DNA of 64,000 nucleotides, from assembly GCA_947493885.1 (NCBI GenBank), contig CANLTE010000003.1, positions 480,264-544,263 of the forward strand, in the 5' to 3' direction. Below, in pieces: positions 45,720-55,408 of the stretch. The notes under the pieces are model-generated. The model was not told the DNA's origin. It saw only the letters and a list, made by a program, of their open reading frames with translations, and searched no databases. A program made the translations under genes and the position numbers. Source of the stretch: an uncultured Maribacter sp. Lineage in GTDB: Bacteria; Bacteroidota; Bacteroidia; Flavobacteriales; Flavobacteriaceae. Numbering within the stretch: the stretch's first letter is position 1; the number at the start of each line of letters is the position of its first letter.

Positions 45720-47260
45720 CGTTTTAGTTCTATGGCTTTTTCCCTTATAATTTGTGCTACAGGCTTGTTTTCTAAGTGACTTTCTAGCCACGAAATAATA
45801 TCTAAATACAGAAACGCTCTTTTTTCATATGGATGGTCTTCATACTTTTTTAGCTCTTTATAAAGTTTTAAAAATTCATCTCTAAGCTCATGTGGATATA
45901 TACTCCCTAAACTTCTTAAAAATTTAATCATTTCTTTTTGGACAGCGTGCATATCATTCATCTTCAAAAGAAATTTATAAGTGCTTTTTAATTGTACTTC
46001 TAAATGATAATCCATGCCAGCCTCATAATGGGCCACAAGACTCAAAACTCGAGCAAAACACATAAGGTCTTCTCTCATTTTCAAATTCTTGTTATCAATT
46101 ATTTTCTTAAGATATAGAATACAGTTTTTGTTATCACCATTTCCAAAATACAAGCACGCAATTTTGTAATACAAAATCATTACGTGGTGCGCATCTATCT
46201 TATTAGAATGCTTATTTATTCCGTACTCTATAATCTTAACTAAATATAGTCCCTTAGAAAAAGTGCCTTCTAAAAAGTGGAGATTTAGCTTATTAGCATT
46301 TAAGTATAAAAAGGCAAGAGAATTAATATTGTCGTTTTTAGGAAAGTTTTTATCCTCTAATATTTTCTCTAAATTATCTAGAGTTTGCTTAAACTGAGAA
46401 CTATATTTTACAAAAAACAGCGACTCTAATAAATAATGGTTCCCCTTTAAAAAGAAAACAGGGTTTAAATGGATCATTTCTTTATACTCATAAAACAAAC
46501 TAACCCACTTATTAGAATATTTATAACACGATAAAAAATCTTGAGTTAAAAAACTATACCATAAATAAGCTTTGTAAAGCCATAATTTTTCTCTAAACCC
46601 TAAATCTTCAATTTTATATTTGGGTAGGTGTTTCTCAAAATACTGTTGAACCTTCTGATAATCCTCATCGCTCCTAGCATACCCAACCTTCAGCATCATT
46701 CCGTAAAGTTGTAATGACAAATTGGAAAGCTTACTTGTCATTACGTTTTGCGCAGACAATTCTTTCGCTAAAACAGCAAGTTCATCCGCTCTATCTGGTA
46801 TACTGCGTGTAATATACTGTGTTTCAATTATCTTCTCCAGCTCAACAATTTCATAGGCAATATTCTTTTCCTCGTTTTCAATTGCCGCTGTACGAACTTT
46901 ATCCAAAATTTTCAAACTTTGTTTATACAGTCCTTTTTGATATAAGATTGTAGCAAAATCTAATTGTTCTCTAAATTGTACACGCACATTTTGATTTACT
47001 GGATTTAATCGTAAACTCACTAAAATTTGCTTATATAAATGCGCTTTTAAGTTAGAAAGTTGTGCTTTTTTAACAATACCACTATCTAAAATAACATCCT
47101 CTTTGTACACCTTTAGTCTGTCTAAAAGATTAAAAAGTGCCAAAAATTTCGCATCAGTGTTCACTCCCAACCTCCCAACATATAGTTTGAATTGTCTCTT
47201 TTCTGATTTAGAAAGCGACTTTATCAAAACAAACAAAGCATCTTTATGCATATTTGTCAT
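45716..47260 (-). CDS. conserved flavobacterial helical-repeat protein of unknown function
   Basis: The 514-residue protein begins MTNMHKDALFVLIKSLSKSEKRQFKLYV, and the rest is predicted helical with TPR-like spacing (KIACLYFGNGDNKNCILYLKKII; LYQKGLYKQSLKILDKV). No signal peptide, membrane segment or catalytic motif is seen. I do not recognise a named family; similar proteins are found across flavobacteria. It overlaps the rluA stop by four bases, and its upstream gap to leuA is 148 bases. Confidence 0.75.
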   Translation of the reverse strand: MTNMHKDALFVLIKSLSKSEKRQFKLYVGRLGVNTDAKFLALFNLLDRLKVYKEDVILDSGIVKKAQLSNLKAHLYKQILVSLRLNPVNQNVRVQFREQLDFATILYQKGLYKQSLKILDKVRTAAIENEEKNIAYEIVELEKIIETQYITRSIPDRADELAVLAKELSAQNVMTSKLSNLSLQLYGMMLKVGYARSDEDYQKVQQYFEKHLPKYKIEDLGFREKLWLYKAYLWYSFLTQDFLSCYKYSNKWVSLFYEYKEMIHLNPVFFLKGNHYLLESLFFVKYSSQFKQTLDNLEKILEDKNFPKNDNINSLAFLYLNANKLNLHFLEGTFSKGLYLVKIIEYGINKHSNKIDAHHVMILYYKIACLYFGNGDNKNCILYLKKIIDNKNLKMREDLMCFARVLSLVAHYEAGMDYHLEVQLKSTYKFLLKMNDMHAVQKEMIKFLRSLGSIYPHELRDEFLKLYKELKKYEDHPYEKRAFLYLDIISWLESHLENKPVAQIIREKAIELKR

Positions 47261-47408
47261 CGTAATAATAATAGTTTAAAAACATGTATATCAACAAGTT
47301 AAACAACCACAAAAGTTAATTAACATTGTAAATGTATTAATGAAACTTTAGGTCTTTTGTTATATAGATTATATATTCGTAAAGACTAGCTAAAACTACA
47401 TAAATAAT

Positions 47409-48569
47409 ATGAACAAAGATAAAGTAGAAATTTTTGATACTACCCTAAGAGATGGAGAACAAGTTCCTGGATGCAAATTAGACGCAGAACAGAAATTAGT
47501 TATTGCTGAACGACTAGAGGAATTAGGTGTTGATATTATTGAAGCTGGTTTTCCAATATCAAGTCCTGGTGATTTTCATTCTGTAAGTAGTATAGCTAAG
47601 CTAGTTAAAAATGCTACGGTATGCGGACTTACTCGTGCGGTTAAAAAAGATATTGAAGTTGCAGCTGATGCATTAAAACATGCAAAAAAACCAAGAATAC
47701 ATACTGGAATTGGTACTTCGGCATCTCATATTAAGTATAAATTTAATTCTAACGAGGACGCCATTATTGAAAGAGCAGTAAATGCTGTTAAATATGCAAA
47801 AACTTTTGTTGAGGATGTTGAGTTTTTTGCCGAAGATGCTGGTAGAACGGACAACGTTTTTTTAGCAAGAATTTGTGAGGAACTTATTAAAGTTGGCGTT
47901 ACTGTTTTAAATATTCCTGATACTACAGGTTATTGTCTACCTGAAGAATACGGTGCTAAAATAAAATACCTTAAAGAAAACGTAAAAGGTATTCATAAAG
48001 CAACACTTTCGTGCCACTGTCATAATGATTTAGGTTTAGCAACTGCAAACTCAATAGCCGGAGTTGTTAATGGCGCAAGACAAATTGAATGTACTATAAA
48101 TGGTATTGGAGAGCGCGCTGGTAACACCTCTTTAGAAGAAGTTGTTATGGTACTAAGACAGCATCCTACATTAGGCTTAGACACTGGAATTAACAGTAAA
48201 CTTTTGTATGACACTAGTTTAATGGTGTCAGAAAAAATGGGTATGATAGTTCAACCTAACAAGGCCATTGTTGGTGCAAACGCTTTTGCTCATAGTTCTG
48301 GAATTCACCAAGATGGTGTTATTAAAAATAGAGAAACTTATGAAATTATTGATCCGGCCGATGTAGGTGTAACAGAGTCATCAATAATTCTAACAGCAAG
48401 AAGTGGTCGTGCTGCATTAGCATATAGAGCCAAAATAGTAGGTTACGAATTAACGAAAGTTCAACTAGATACAGTTTATAAAGAATTTTTAAAGTTTGCA
48501 GACACTAGAAAAGAAGTTTTAGATGAAGATATTCATCAGATTGTAGAGATTAGCGGAATAACCACTTAA
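47409..48569 (+). CDS. leuA: 2-isopropylmalate synthase (short form)
   Basis: The 386-residue HMGL-like enzyme has [16 protein letters not shown] at residue 9, [11 protein letters not shown] near 41, [14 protein letters not shown] near 200 (metal-binding His pair) and [14 protein letters not shown] near 226. It condenses acetyl-CoA with 2-oxoisovalerate. The C-terminal LeuA regulatory (leucine-feedback) domain found in long forms is missing; the protein ends soon after the catalytic barrel and linker. A homocitrate or citramalate synthase assignment is less likely because leuB follows 11 bases later. Confidence 0.9.
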   Translation: MNKDKVEIFDTTLRDGEQVPGCKLDAEQKLVIAERLEELGVDIIEAGFPISSPGDFHSVSSIAKLVKNATVCGLTRAVKKDIEVAADALKHAKKPRIHTGIGTSASHIKYKFNSNEDAIIERAVNAVKYAKTFVEDVEFFAEDAGRTDNVFLARICEELIKVGVTVLNIPDTTGYCLPEEYGAKIKYLKENVKGIHKATLSCHCHNDLGLATANSIAGVVNGARQIECTINGIGERAGNTSLEEVVMVLRQHPTLGLDTGINSKLLYDTSLMVSEKMGMIVQPNKAIVGANAFAHSSGIHQDGVIKNRETYEIIDPADVGVTESSIILTARSGRAALAYRAKIVGYELTKVQLDTVYKEFLKFADTRKEVLDEDIHQIVEISGITT

Positions 48570-48580
48570 AATTCTTTCAA

Positions 48581-49699
48581 ATGCAGTTTAATTTAGCATT
48601 ATTAGGAGGAGACGGCATTGGGCCAGAAGTTTTGGCGCAATCAGTGAAATGCTTGCAAGCTGTTGAAGAAACTTTTGGACATAAATTTGAATTTACCAAA
48701 GCAACTATAGGTGCTGATGCCATTAAAAAGCATGGTATTCCTTTTCCTGAACAAACGTATAAGATTTGCAACAATGCTGACGCCATTTTGTTTGGAGCAA
48801 TTGGCGCACCAGAGTTTGACAATGATCCAAATGTAAAAGTTTGGCCAGAACAAGGACTGTTGCAACTCAGAAAAGATTTTGATTTATTTACCAACATTAG
48901 GCCCGTTAAAATATTTCCTGCATTAATAAAACAATCGCCCCTAAAAAAAGAGGTAGTACAAGGAACGGACCTTGTTATTTATAGAGAATTAGCGGGAGGT
49001 ATTTATTTTGGTGACAAAACCATTAATAAAGAAAATACTTTCGCTACAGATATCTGTAGTTATTCCGAAAAAGAAATAAGTAGAGTTGCTCATTTGGCAT
49101 TTAAGGCTGCAAAAAAGAGAAGAAAAAAGCTAACTTTAGTAGACAAAGCTAATGTTCTTGAAACGTCAAGATTATGGCGTAAAGTTGTAACTAACATTAG
49201 TGAAAGTTATCCAGAAATAGCATTTGATTGTTTATATATTGATAATGCTGCGGTACAAATGATTCTTAATCCGAAACAATTTGATGTTATATTAACAAGC
49301 AATATGTTTGGAGATATTTTATCTGACCAAGGTAGTGTCCTTGCAGGGTCTATAGGACTACTTCCATCAGCTTCAGTAGGAATTGGCAAAGCTATGTTTG
49401 AACCTATACATGGTTCTTATCCAGAAGCAAAAGGAAAAAATATTGCCAATCCAGTAGCTTCAATTTTAAGCACGGCTATGTTTTTAGAACATTTTGGACT
49501 TATTGAAGAATCAAACGCTGTTGTCTCTGCGGTGTTAAAATCGTTTACCAAAAAAATTGTTACTCCTGATATTTTAGGAAGTAGCAAGTACGGCACGGAT
49601 TACGTTGGTGATTTTATTGCCGAAAATATTGTTGATGTGGATGATAACCCAAACATGAATGATGAAAACATTGGATTAGGAAAGTCCACCATTATCTAG
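48581..49699 (+). CDS. leuB: 3-isopropylmalate dehydrogenase
   Basis: The 372-residue protein has GGDGIGPEV at residue 10, the substrate loop YRELAGGIYFGDK near 131, the TLVDKANVLETSRLWRKV block near 186, the metal site TSNMFGDILSDQGSVLAGS near 239 and GSYPEAKGKNIANP near 290. It oxidatively decarboxylates 3-isopropylmalate. leuC and leuD are not in the window. Confidence 0.94.
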   Translation: MQFNLALLGGDGIGPEVLAQSVKCLQAVEETFGHKFEFTKATIGADAIKKHGIPFPEQTYKICNNADAILFGAIGAPEFDNDPNVKVWPEQGLLQLRKDFDLFTNIRPVKIFPALIKQSPLKKEVVQGTDLVIYRELAGGIYFGDKTINKENTFATDICSYSEKEISRVAHLAFKAAKKRRKKLTLVDKANVLETSRLWRKVVTNISESYPEIAFDCLYIDNAAVQMILNPKQFDVILTSNMFGDILSDQGSVLAGSIGLLPSASVGIGKAMFEPIHGSYPEAKGKNIANPVASILSTAMFLEHFGLIEESNAVVSAVLKSFTKKIVTPDILGSSKYGTDYVGDFIAENIVDVDDNPNMNDENIGLGKSTII

Positions 49700-49703
49700 C
49701 CCA

Positions 49704-50930
49704 TTATTCTATTAGTAAGCTGTCTACAAAAGCGTAAAACTCCTTCTTAAAAACTGTATGCTTTTCTCCTGTTGCAGGTCCATTAAAACCAGTATGTATT
49801 TTACGAACTTGCCCCTTTTTATCAATAAATATGGATGTCGGATAGGACAGCACATGATTAAGCATTGGTAATTTCTCTTGAGCTTCCTTTTTGTTTGAGG
49901 AGCCATATTGTACTAACAAAACAGGATAGGGCACTGCTGTTCTATCTTTTAATCGCTGAATACTAGCAAAAGCTTTTTCCTTTGTTTTAGCATACTCAAA
50001 AGCCAAAGCCACAAATTCAATATCTTTCTTTTGATTCTCCTTCAAATACTTTACATAAAACCTTGTCTCATCCAAACAATTTGGGCACCATGTTCCCATA
50101 ATTTGAACCACAACAACCTTATCTTTAAATTGAGGGTCATGCAATGAAACAATTTTACCACTTTCATTGGGAAAAGAAAAATTAAAATTCGTAAATCCAG
50201 GTTTTAAAAAAGTAAGCGAATTAGCATCCGGAAGCGTGTAATTTTCATTTCTTTTACCTATAAAAAGCTCTTTAGAATGATTACCAGAGTAGAAAGCTCC
50301 ATATAAGGTAGAGTCTGTTACTTTAGCTTTAAACAAAAAGGCATGAGCACCATCAAAAACAGAAAGCTTTAACGTGTCTACATCAACCACACCTTCAAGG
50401 TACCTATAATCTCCAGTAGTTGTTCTAAAAGTTCCTTTTACTTTTTTTCCCGTTTGCTCAAAAATACCCTTAGCAATATACCTTTCGGTTTCGCCTTCCG
50501 GATTAAAAACAACTTCCCAATTCCCAGATACATTTATACTAGATGGTTCTGTTTCTACAAATCTTTCAGTAACACCATGTTTTGCAGTAAAGGGCACTAC
50601 TCTATTTAAGCTTTCTTTAATAAATTCTCCTTTTATAGTATTTGAACTAAATTTTCCAGCAATATAACCTTCAAATACTGGTGTTCTTATAATAATAGAA
50701 TCATTTATAACCTGTACTTCATCTACCTCAATTATCTCATCCCCATTTATAATTTTAATATGATACTCCTGAGGCCCTACTTTACTTACTTCAAAATTAA
50801 AAGGTAGAATTTCATTATCCATAACCGATAACTCTCCAATCCACTCACCTTCATTTAACGTAACTTTAGTTTCTTTTTTACAGGCACCACACAAAACAAA
50901 AAATACGAAAACAATATATATTCTTCTCAA
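49704..50930 (-). CDS. TlpA-type thiol:disulfide oxidoreductase lipoprotein
   Basis: The 408-residue lipoprotein (lipobox LCGAC) has an N-terminal beta-rich region to about residue 240, with GNWEVVFN and GTFRTTTGDYRYLEG repeats, and a C-terminal redoxin domain with the intact pair in GTWCPNCLDE near residue 280 and a cis-Pro loop SYPTSIFIDKKG near 365. It should act on periplasmic cysteines. The start is TTG. It is the second TlpA-type lipoprotein in the window; a third at 57208 has lost the cysteines. Confidence 0.82.
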   Translation of the reverse strand: MRRIYIVFVFFVLCGACKKETKVTLNEGEWIGELSVMDNEILPFNFEVSKVGPQEYHIKIINGDEIIEVDEVQVINDSIIIRTPVFEGYIAGKFSSNTIKGEFIKESLNRVVPFTAKHGVTERFVETEPSSINVSGNWEVVFNPEGETERYIAKGIFEQTGKKVKGTFRTTTGDYRYLEGVVDVDTLKLSVFDGAHAFLFKAKVTDSTLYGAFYSGNHSKELFIGKRNENYTLPDANSLTFLKPGFTNFNFSFPNESGKIVSLHDPQFKDKVVVVQIMGTWCPNCLDETRFYVKYLKENQKKDIEFVALAFEYAKTKEKAFASIQRLKDRTAVPYPVLLVQYGSSNKKEAQEKLPMLNHVLSYPTSIFIDKKGQVRKIHTGFNGPATGEKHTVFKKEFYAFVDSLLIE

Positions 50931-51010
50931 TCTAAATTTATTTTAAAAGTCGTTCCAAAAAAACAACTAAATCCTTGAAATAAAAAATATACATTTCAAT
51001 TGGCTGACTA

Positions 51011-51041
51011 TTGAATGTATTAGAGCATTGTTTTATCTTTG
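51011..51041 (+). promoter_or_regulatory. promoter of pheT
   Basis: TTG at 51011-51013, a 20-base spacer and TATCTTTG at 51034-51041 make a strong flavobacterial promoter 20 bases before the ATG. Confidence 0.7.
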
Positions 51042-51061
51042 TGAGCTTATAAAACAATTAG

Positions 51062-53488
51062 ATGAATATTTCCTATAACTGGCTCAAGCAGTTTCTTAAT
51101 ATAGATTTGAATTCCCAGCAAACAGCAGAACTTTTAACTGATTTAGGTCTAGAAGTAGAAGGTGTGGTACCTTTTGAATCTATTAAAGGAAGTTTGGCTG
51201 GCGTTGTAGTTGGTGATGTGTTATCATGCGAACAACACCCTAACGCTGACAAATTAAAAATCACAAGCGTTGATATTGGTCAAGCAAACCCTATTCAGGT
51301 AGTATGTGGCGCTTCAAATGTTGCGAAAGGGCAAAAAGTACCAGTTGCCACAATTGGAACAACTTTATATAGCGATGGAGAGCCTTGGACAATTAAAAAA
51401 GGAAAAATCAGAGGAGAGGAAAGTCATGGAATGATTTGTGCCGAAGATGAGCTTGGTTTAGGAGAAAGTCATGATGGAATAATGGTACTTAGTAATAACT
51501 TAGTTCCTGGAACACCTTGCTCTGAAATATTCGAAGTTGAAAACGACGAAGTTTTTGAAATAGGGTTAACACCAAATAGAGCGGACGCTATGAGCCATTA
51601 CGGTGTAGCTCGTGATCTAAAAGCCGGACTCAAGCAAAAGGAAATTGAAAAAGAATTAATTACTCCACCAGTTAGTCATTTTAACGTAGACAACCGTTCG
51701 CTTAAGATTGATGTTGATGTTAAAGACTATGATTTAGCTCCACGATACTGTGGTGTTACCTTAAGTAATTTAATTGTTCAGCCTTCGCCAGATTGGTTAA
51801 AAAACAGACTTAATGCCATTGGAATTGCTCCAAAAAATAATATTGTAGATGCTACTAACTATGTTCTTCATGAATTAGGACAACCGTTGCACGCGTTTGA
51901 TGCCGATAAAATTAAAGGCAATAAAATTGTTGTAAAAACTATGCCTAAAGGCACTAAATTTAAAACGCTAGATGATGTAGAAAGAGAACTTCATGAAGAA
52001 GATTTAATGATTTGCGATTCTGAAAAACCCATGTGTATTGCAGGGGTTTTTGGTGGAATCCATTCTGGAGTTACCGAGGATACAACTTCAATTTTCTTGG
52101 AAAGCGCCTATTTTAATCCCGTTTCTGTAAGAAAAACAGCAAAACGTCATGGGTTAAATACAGACGCCTCTTTTCGCTTTGAGCGTGGTATAGATATTGA
52201 AAATGTAGAGTATAGCCTTAAAAGAGCTGCGCTTTTAATTATAGAAATTGCAGGAGGTAATATTACCTCAGATATTATTGATATGTATCCAAAAAAGCAA
52301 ACAGACTTTGAAGTGTTTTTAGCTTTTGAAAAGATTCATAAATTAATTGGACAAGAAATACCTCAGGATACTATAAAATCTATACTAGCCTCATTAGACA
52401 TTAAGGTAAAAAATGTGACTGAAGCCGGACTTGGCTTGGTAGTACCATCATATCGCGTAGATGTGCAAAGACCTGTTGATGTTATCGAAGAAATATTAAG
52501 AATTTATGGGTATAATAATGTAGATTTTACGGATAAATTAAATGCCTGGATTGCTCCTACTTCTAAATATGATGACCATAAAGTACAAAATAATATTGGT
52601 AATATTTTAGCATCGAAAGGGTTTTATGAAATTATCACCAACAGCTTAACTTCTCCTAAATATATTGAATTGGTAGACAAAAACAAGGCAGAACAGGCTA
52701 TTAAAATGATTAATCCGCTTAGTGGGGATTTATCTGTAATGCGACAGTTTTCTTTATTTTCTGCCCTTGAAACTGCATCTCATAACATAAATAGGAAAAA
52801 ACAAAACTTACGCCTTTTCGAGTTTGGAAAAACCTATAATGGTATAGAAGAAAAACGTTCTGAAAATAGCTATTTGAGTATTTTAATTTCTGGAAATAAA
52901 CATGAGACATCATGGACACATGCTCCTAAAAAAAGTGATTTTTTCTTTTTAAAGTCTACAATATATTCAATTTTAGAGCGCTTAGGAATTTCTAATTTTC
53001 AAACTGTACCTACTGAAAGTTCTGCTATATTTTCAGAATCATTATCGGTTATTGCTAATACTAAAGAAATTATAACTTTTGGTGTAGTTAAAAAAACAAT
53101 CTTAAAGCATTTTGATATTAAGCAAGAGGTTCTCTTTGCTGATTTCAATTGGGATTTATTATTAAAGATAGCTTCAAAAACAAAAATCAGTTTTAACCCA
53201 ATACCAAAATACCCTGAGGTTAAGAGAGATTTTGCATTGCTGCTTAACAATACTGTTTCTTTCAAAGAAATCTATGACCTAGCTTTTAAAACTGATAAGA
53301 AGTTTTTAAAAGAAGTTAATCTTTTTGATGTATATACTGGGGATAATTTACCTGAAGGTAAAAAGTCTTACGCTGTTAGTTTTACGTTGCAAGACTACAA
53401 AAACACGCTAACAGACAAGCAAATTGACCGTATCATGGGTAAACTTCAGAAAAGTTACGAGACTGCATTAGAAGCTGCCCTGAGATAA
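51062..53488 (+). CDS. pheT: phenylalanyl-tRNA synthetase beta subunit
   Basis: The 808-residue protein has the typical order: MNISYNWLKQFLNIDL, a tRNA-binding domain at about 40 to 150 (HPNADKLKITSVD), the B3/B4 editing region (NIVDATNYVLHELGQPLHAFD near 260), B5 near 410 to 475, the catalytic-like core, and a C-terminal FDX-ACB domain from about 715 (FNPIPKYPEVKRDFALL). It charges tRNA-Phe as an alpha2-beta2 enzyme; pheS is elsewhere. Nothing is unusual. Confidence 0.95.
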   Translation: MNISYNWLKQFLNIDLNSQQTAELLTDLGLEVEGVVPFESIKGSLAGVVVGDVLSCEQHPNADKLKITSVDIGQANPIQVVCGASNVAKGQKVPVATIGTTLYSDGEPWTIKKGKIRGEESHGMICAEDELGLGESHDGIMVLSNNLVPGTPCSEIFEVENDEVFEIGLTPNRADAMSHYGVARDLKAGLKQKEIEKELITPPVSHFNVDNRSLKIDVDVKDYDLAPRYCGVTLSNLIVQPSPDWLKNRLNAIGIAPKNNIVDATNYVLHELGQPLHAFDADKIKGNKIVVKTMPKGTKFKTLDDVERELHEEDLMICDSEKPMCIAGVFGGIHSGVTEDTTSIFLESAYFNPVSVRKTAKRHGLNTDASFRFERGIDIENVEYSLKRAALLIIEIAGGNITSDIIDMYPKKQTDFEVFLAFEKIHKLIGQEIPQDTIKSILASLDIKVKNVTEAGLGLVVPSYRVDVQRPVDVIEEILRIYGYNNVDFTDKLNAWIAPTSKYDDHKVQNNIGNILASKGFYEIITNSLTSPKYIELVDKNKAEQAIKMINPLSGDLSVMRQFSLFSALETASHNINRKKQNLRLFEFGKTYNGIEEKRSENSYLSILISGNKHETSWTHAPKKSDFFFLKSTIYSILERLGISNFQTVPTESSAIFSESLSVIANTKEIITFGVVKKTILKHFDIKQEVLFADFNWDLLLKIASKTKISFNPIPKYPEVKRDFALLLNNTVSFKEIYDLAFKTDKKFLKEVNLFDVYTGDNLPEGKKSYAVSFTLQDYKNTLTDKQIDRIMGKLQKSYETALEAALR

Positions 53489-53520
53489 CAACGGGGTAAA
53501 GAGAAAAAATAATATTAAAA

Positions 53521-54057
53521 TTACATTTCGCTAGGGAGTACTACACTATCTATTTCGTGTATAACTCCATTACACCGTGTAGAGTCAGCAGTAATAATTT
53601 TTGAAGTGTTTCCAAGAGAATCAGTTAAAACAATATCTAAGCCACTCATAGTTGCCATTATCTTATTTCCTTGTACTGTAGTAAATGAAGCTTTACCATT
53701 TCCTTTGCACATTGCAGATAAAATTTTAGACGCCGTTAAATTTCCAACAACCAAATGATAGGAAACAATCTCTTGCAATTTTTGTTTGTTTTTGGGGTCA
53801 TTAAAATCTATAGCGGTATAACCCAAAAGTTCCTGTAAAGCGGTATCAGATGGTGCAAACATCGTAAAAGGACCATCAAAACCTAATAATTCATCTAAAT
53901 CTGCTGCACGAATCGCAGCCAACAATGTGGTATGTTTGTCTGAAGCTTCAGTACTTTTTATAATAGAATTGGATTCTGCATTATTTTCTTGAGCAGATGA
54001 GTAAAAAAAAGAAAGAAAAAATAACAATAACAAAACTTGGGCACTACTACATCGCAT
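53521..54057 (-). CDS. fasciclin (FAS1) domain protein, exported
   Basis: From the ATG at 54057 the protein has 178 residues; an in-frame TTG at 54063 would add two. A signal peptide (VLLLLFFLSFFYSSAQ) precedes a single FAS1 domain (TTLLAAIRAADLDELLGFDGPFTMFAPSDTALQEL and the H2-like GVIHEIDSVVLP). FAS1 proteins are cell-surface adhesion modules. It is monocistronic; nested palindromes lie upstream. Confidence 0.88.
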   Translation of the reverse strand: MRCSSAQVLLLLFFLSFFYSSAQENNAESNSIIKSTEASDKHTTLLAAIRAADLDELLGFDGPFTMFAPSDTALQELLGYTAIDFNDPKNKQKLQEIVSYHLVVGNLTASKILSAMCKGNGKASFTTVQGNKIMATMSGLDIVLTDSLGNTSKIITADSTRCNGVIHEIDSVVLPSEM

Positions 54058-54112
54058 CTTCAAAACTTGGGGGCTTAAACATTCTCAAATAATCGGTGAA
54101 TGGTAATCATTC

Positions 54113-54150
54113 TTCGGTAAGTTACAATTTTTATACGTATAAATACCGAA
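54113..54150. repeat. nested palindromes upstream of the fasciclin gene
   Basis: A perfect 14-bp palindrome TTTATACGTATAAA (54130-54143) lies inside wider arms TTCGGTA (54113-54119) and TACCGAA (54144-54150). It may be an operator or a leader hairpin for the minus-strand gene. Confidence 0.45.
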
Positions 54151-54253
54151 TAAAATTAAACTAAGAAATATTTAACATTTCAACACAATAATCGCAAACT
54201 GAAACCTTTGTAAGTTACTGAAAGACAAGATATTAATAGATTTAGAAAATACT

Positions 54254-55372
54254 CTATTTAGAGATTACCACATGAGGAACCCCGTTTATATTTGTATTAT
54301 CTACAAATTGAATTTCCGGAGACGTTCTAATTCTAAGAATTCCCCCTTTGTTAGTATCATCACTTTTTTGATACCCAATTATTAAAATTTTATTTTTTTC
54401 ATCGTATCCAACTGCCGTAGTAGTTCCGATTTTAAAATCGAAGTTTATTTGAGCGGAACTAAACATATTGTTATAATCATAAATGGTGGTATTATTTTCT
54501 TCAAAATCATAAATTGCCGCCAACAATGGAATATCTCCAGTATCAGGTCTTAAGAAATACATAGCACCAGTTGCATCAAAATAATTGGTAGCTGAATCTG
54601 AAAATTTTGGTTCAGTTCCCTCAGAGTACCTTATATATTGTTCTGAAAAAGTGCTATGATTAATTACGGTGTGTTTATCGTCGTAACTTATAACTACATT
54701 CCCATTTGGTATTTTAAAAATTTGTTTTGCATTGGCTCCGAGGTCATTGGAGTGTATTTTTGTATTATCTATAACATTAATTACAGATACAGCATACTCT
54801 TTTGTCCCCTCCTCATCCCGAGTTAGGACAAACAGTCTTTCCCCTGAAAGTGCCATTTCAACAGCCTTTTGTGAAATCTCAATATCCACAAAATCCCAAT
54901 TAGCCGACTTAACATCAATAGTCCTTACAAAGTATTTTTGTACCCCAACTAACTCCATTTGGTATGAAACGAATATATGGTTGGAAGAGTGACTAATACC
55001 AGAAACTTCCAGATTACATGCACCTATATCTGAAAACACTTCGTTAGATTTAAGTTCATCTGTTTCAAGGTTATACAAATAAACATTCCCTATACAGCTT
55101 TCATCTTTTGAATAAAAACTATAGCTATCATCGATATAGTTTTCAATATCAGAAATTTTGCTTGTGGAAAAAGCATTTTGAGAATCTTCTTCCTTTAAAG
55201 TCTCTCCATCACCTGAAAAGTCCTTTAAAGCAGTTTCATTACCATCTTTTATCATTACCGAATAGGTAATAGCTATATTTTCAAAAGCTTTTTCTTCTGT
55301 TTCTAATTCAGATTTACTGCACCCCATAATAAGGCACCCCAAAAGTATGGGTAATAGATTGTAGGTTTTCAT
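54254..55372 (-). CDS. lipoprotein of unknown function, probable beta-propeller
   Basis: The 372-residue lipoprotein (lipobox LIMGC) has an acidic N-terminal stretch, then repeats that look like propeller blades (VYLYNLETDEL, HIFVSYQMELVGVQKY, RLFVLTRDEEGTKEYAVSVINV, NVVISYDDKHTVI, ILIIGYQKSDDTN). I do not recognise a named family. It begins 36 bases after the ABC-F stop on the same strand, so it could be read through from that gene, but there is no obvious functional link. Confidence 0.65.
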   Translation of the reverse strand: MKTYNLLPILLGCLIMGCSKSELETEEKAFENIAITYSVMIKDGNETALKDFSGDGETLKEEDSQNAFSTSKISDIENYIDDSYSFYSKDESCIGNVYLYNLETDELKSNEVFSDIGACNLEVSGISHSSNHIFVSYQMELVGVQKYFVRTIDVKSANWDFVDIEISQKAVEMALSGERLFVLTRDEEGTKEYAVSVINVIDNTKIHSNDLGANAKQIFKIPNGNVVISYDDKHTVINHSTFSEQYIRYSEGTEPKFSDSATNYFDATGAMYFLRPDTGDIPLLAAIYDFEENNTTIYDYNNMFSSAQINFDFKIGTTTAVGYDEKNKILIIGYQKSDDTNKGGILRIRTSPEIQFVDNTNINGVPHVVISK

Positions 55373-55408
55373 AATGTTTGTAGATTTGGGTTCTACTATA
55401 ATTTCATA

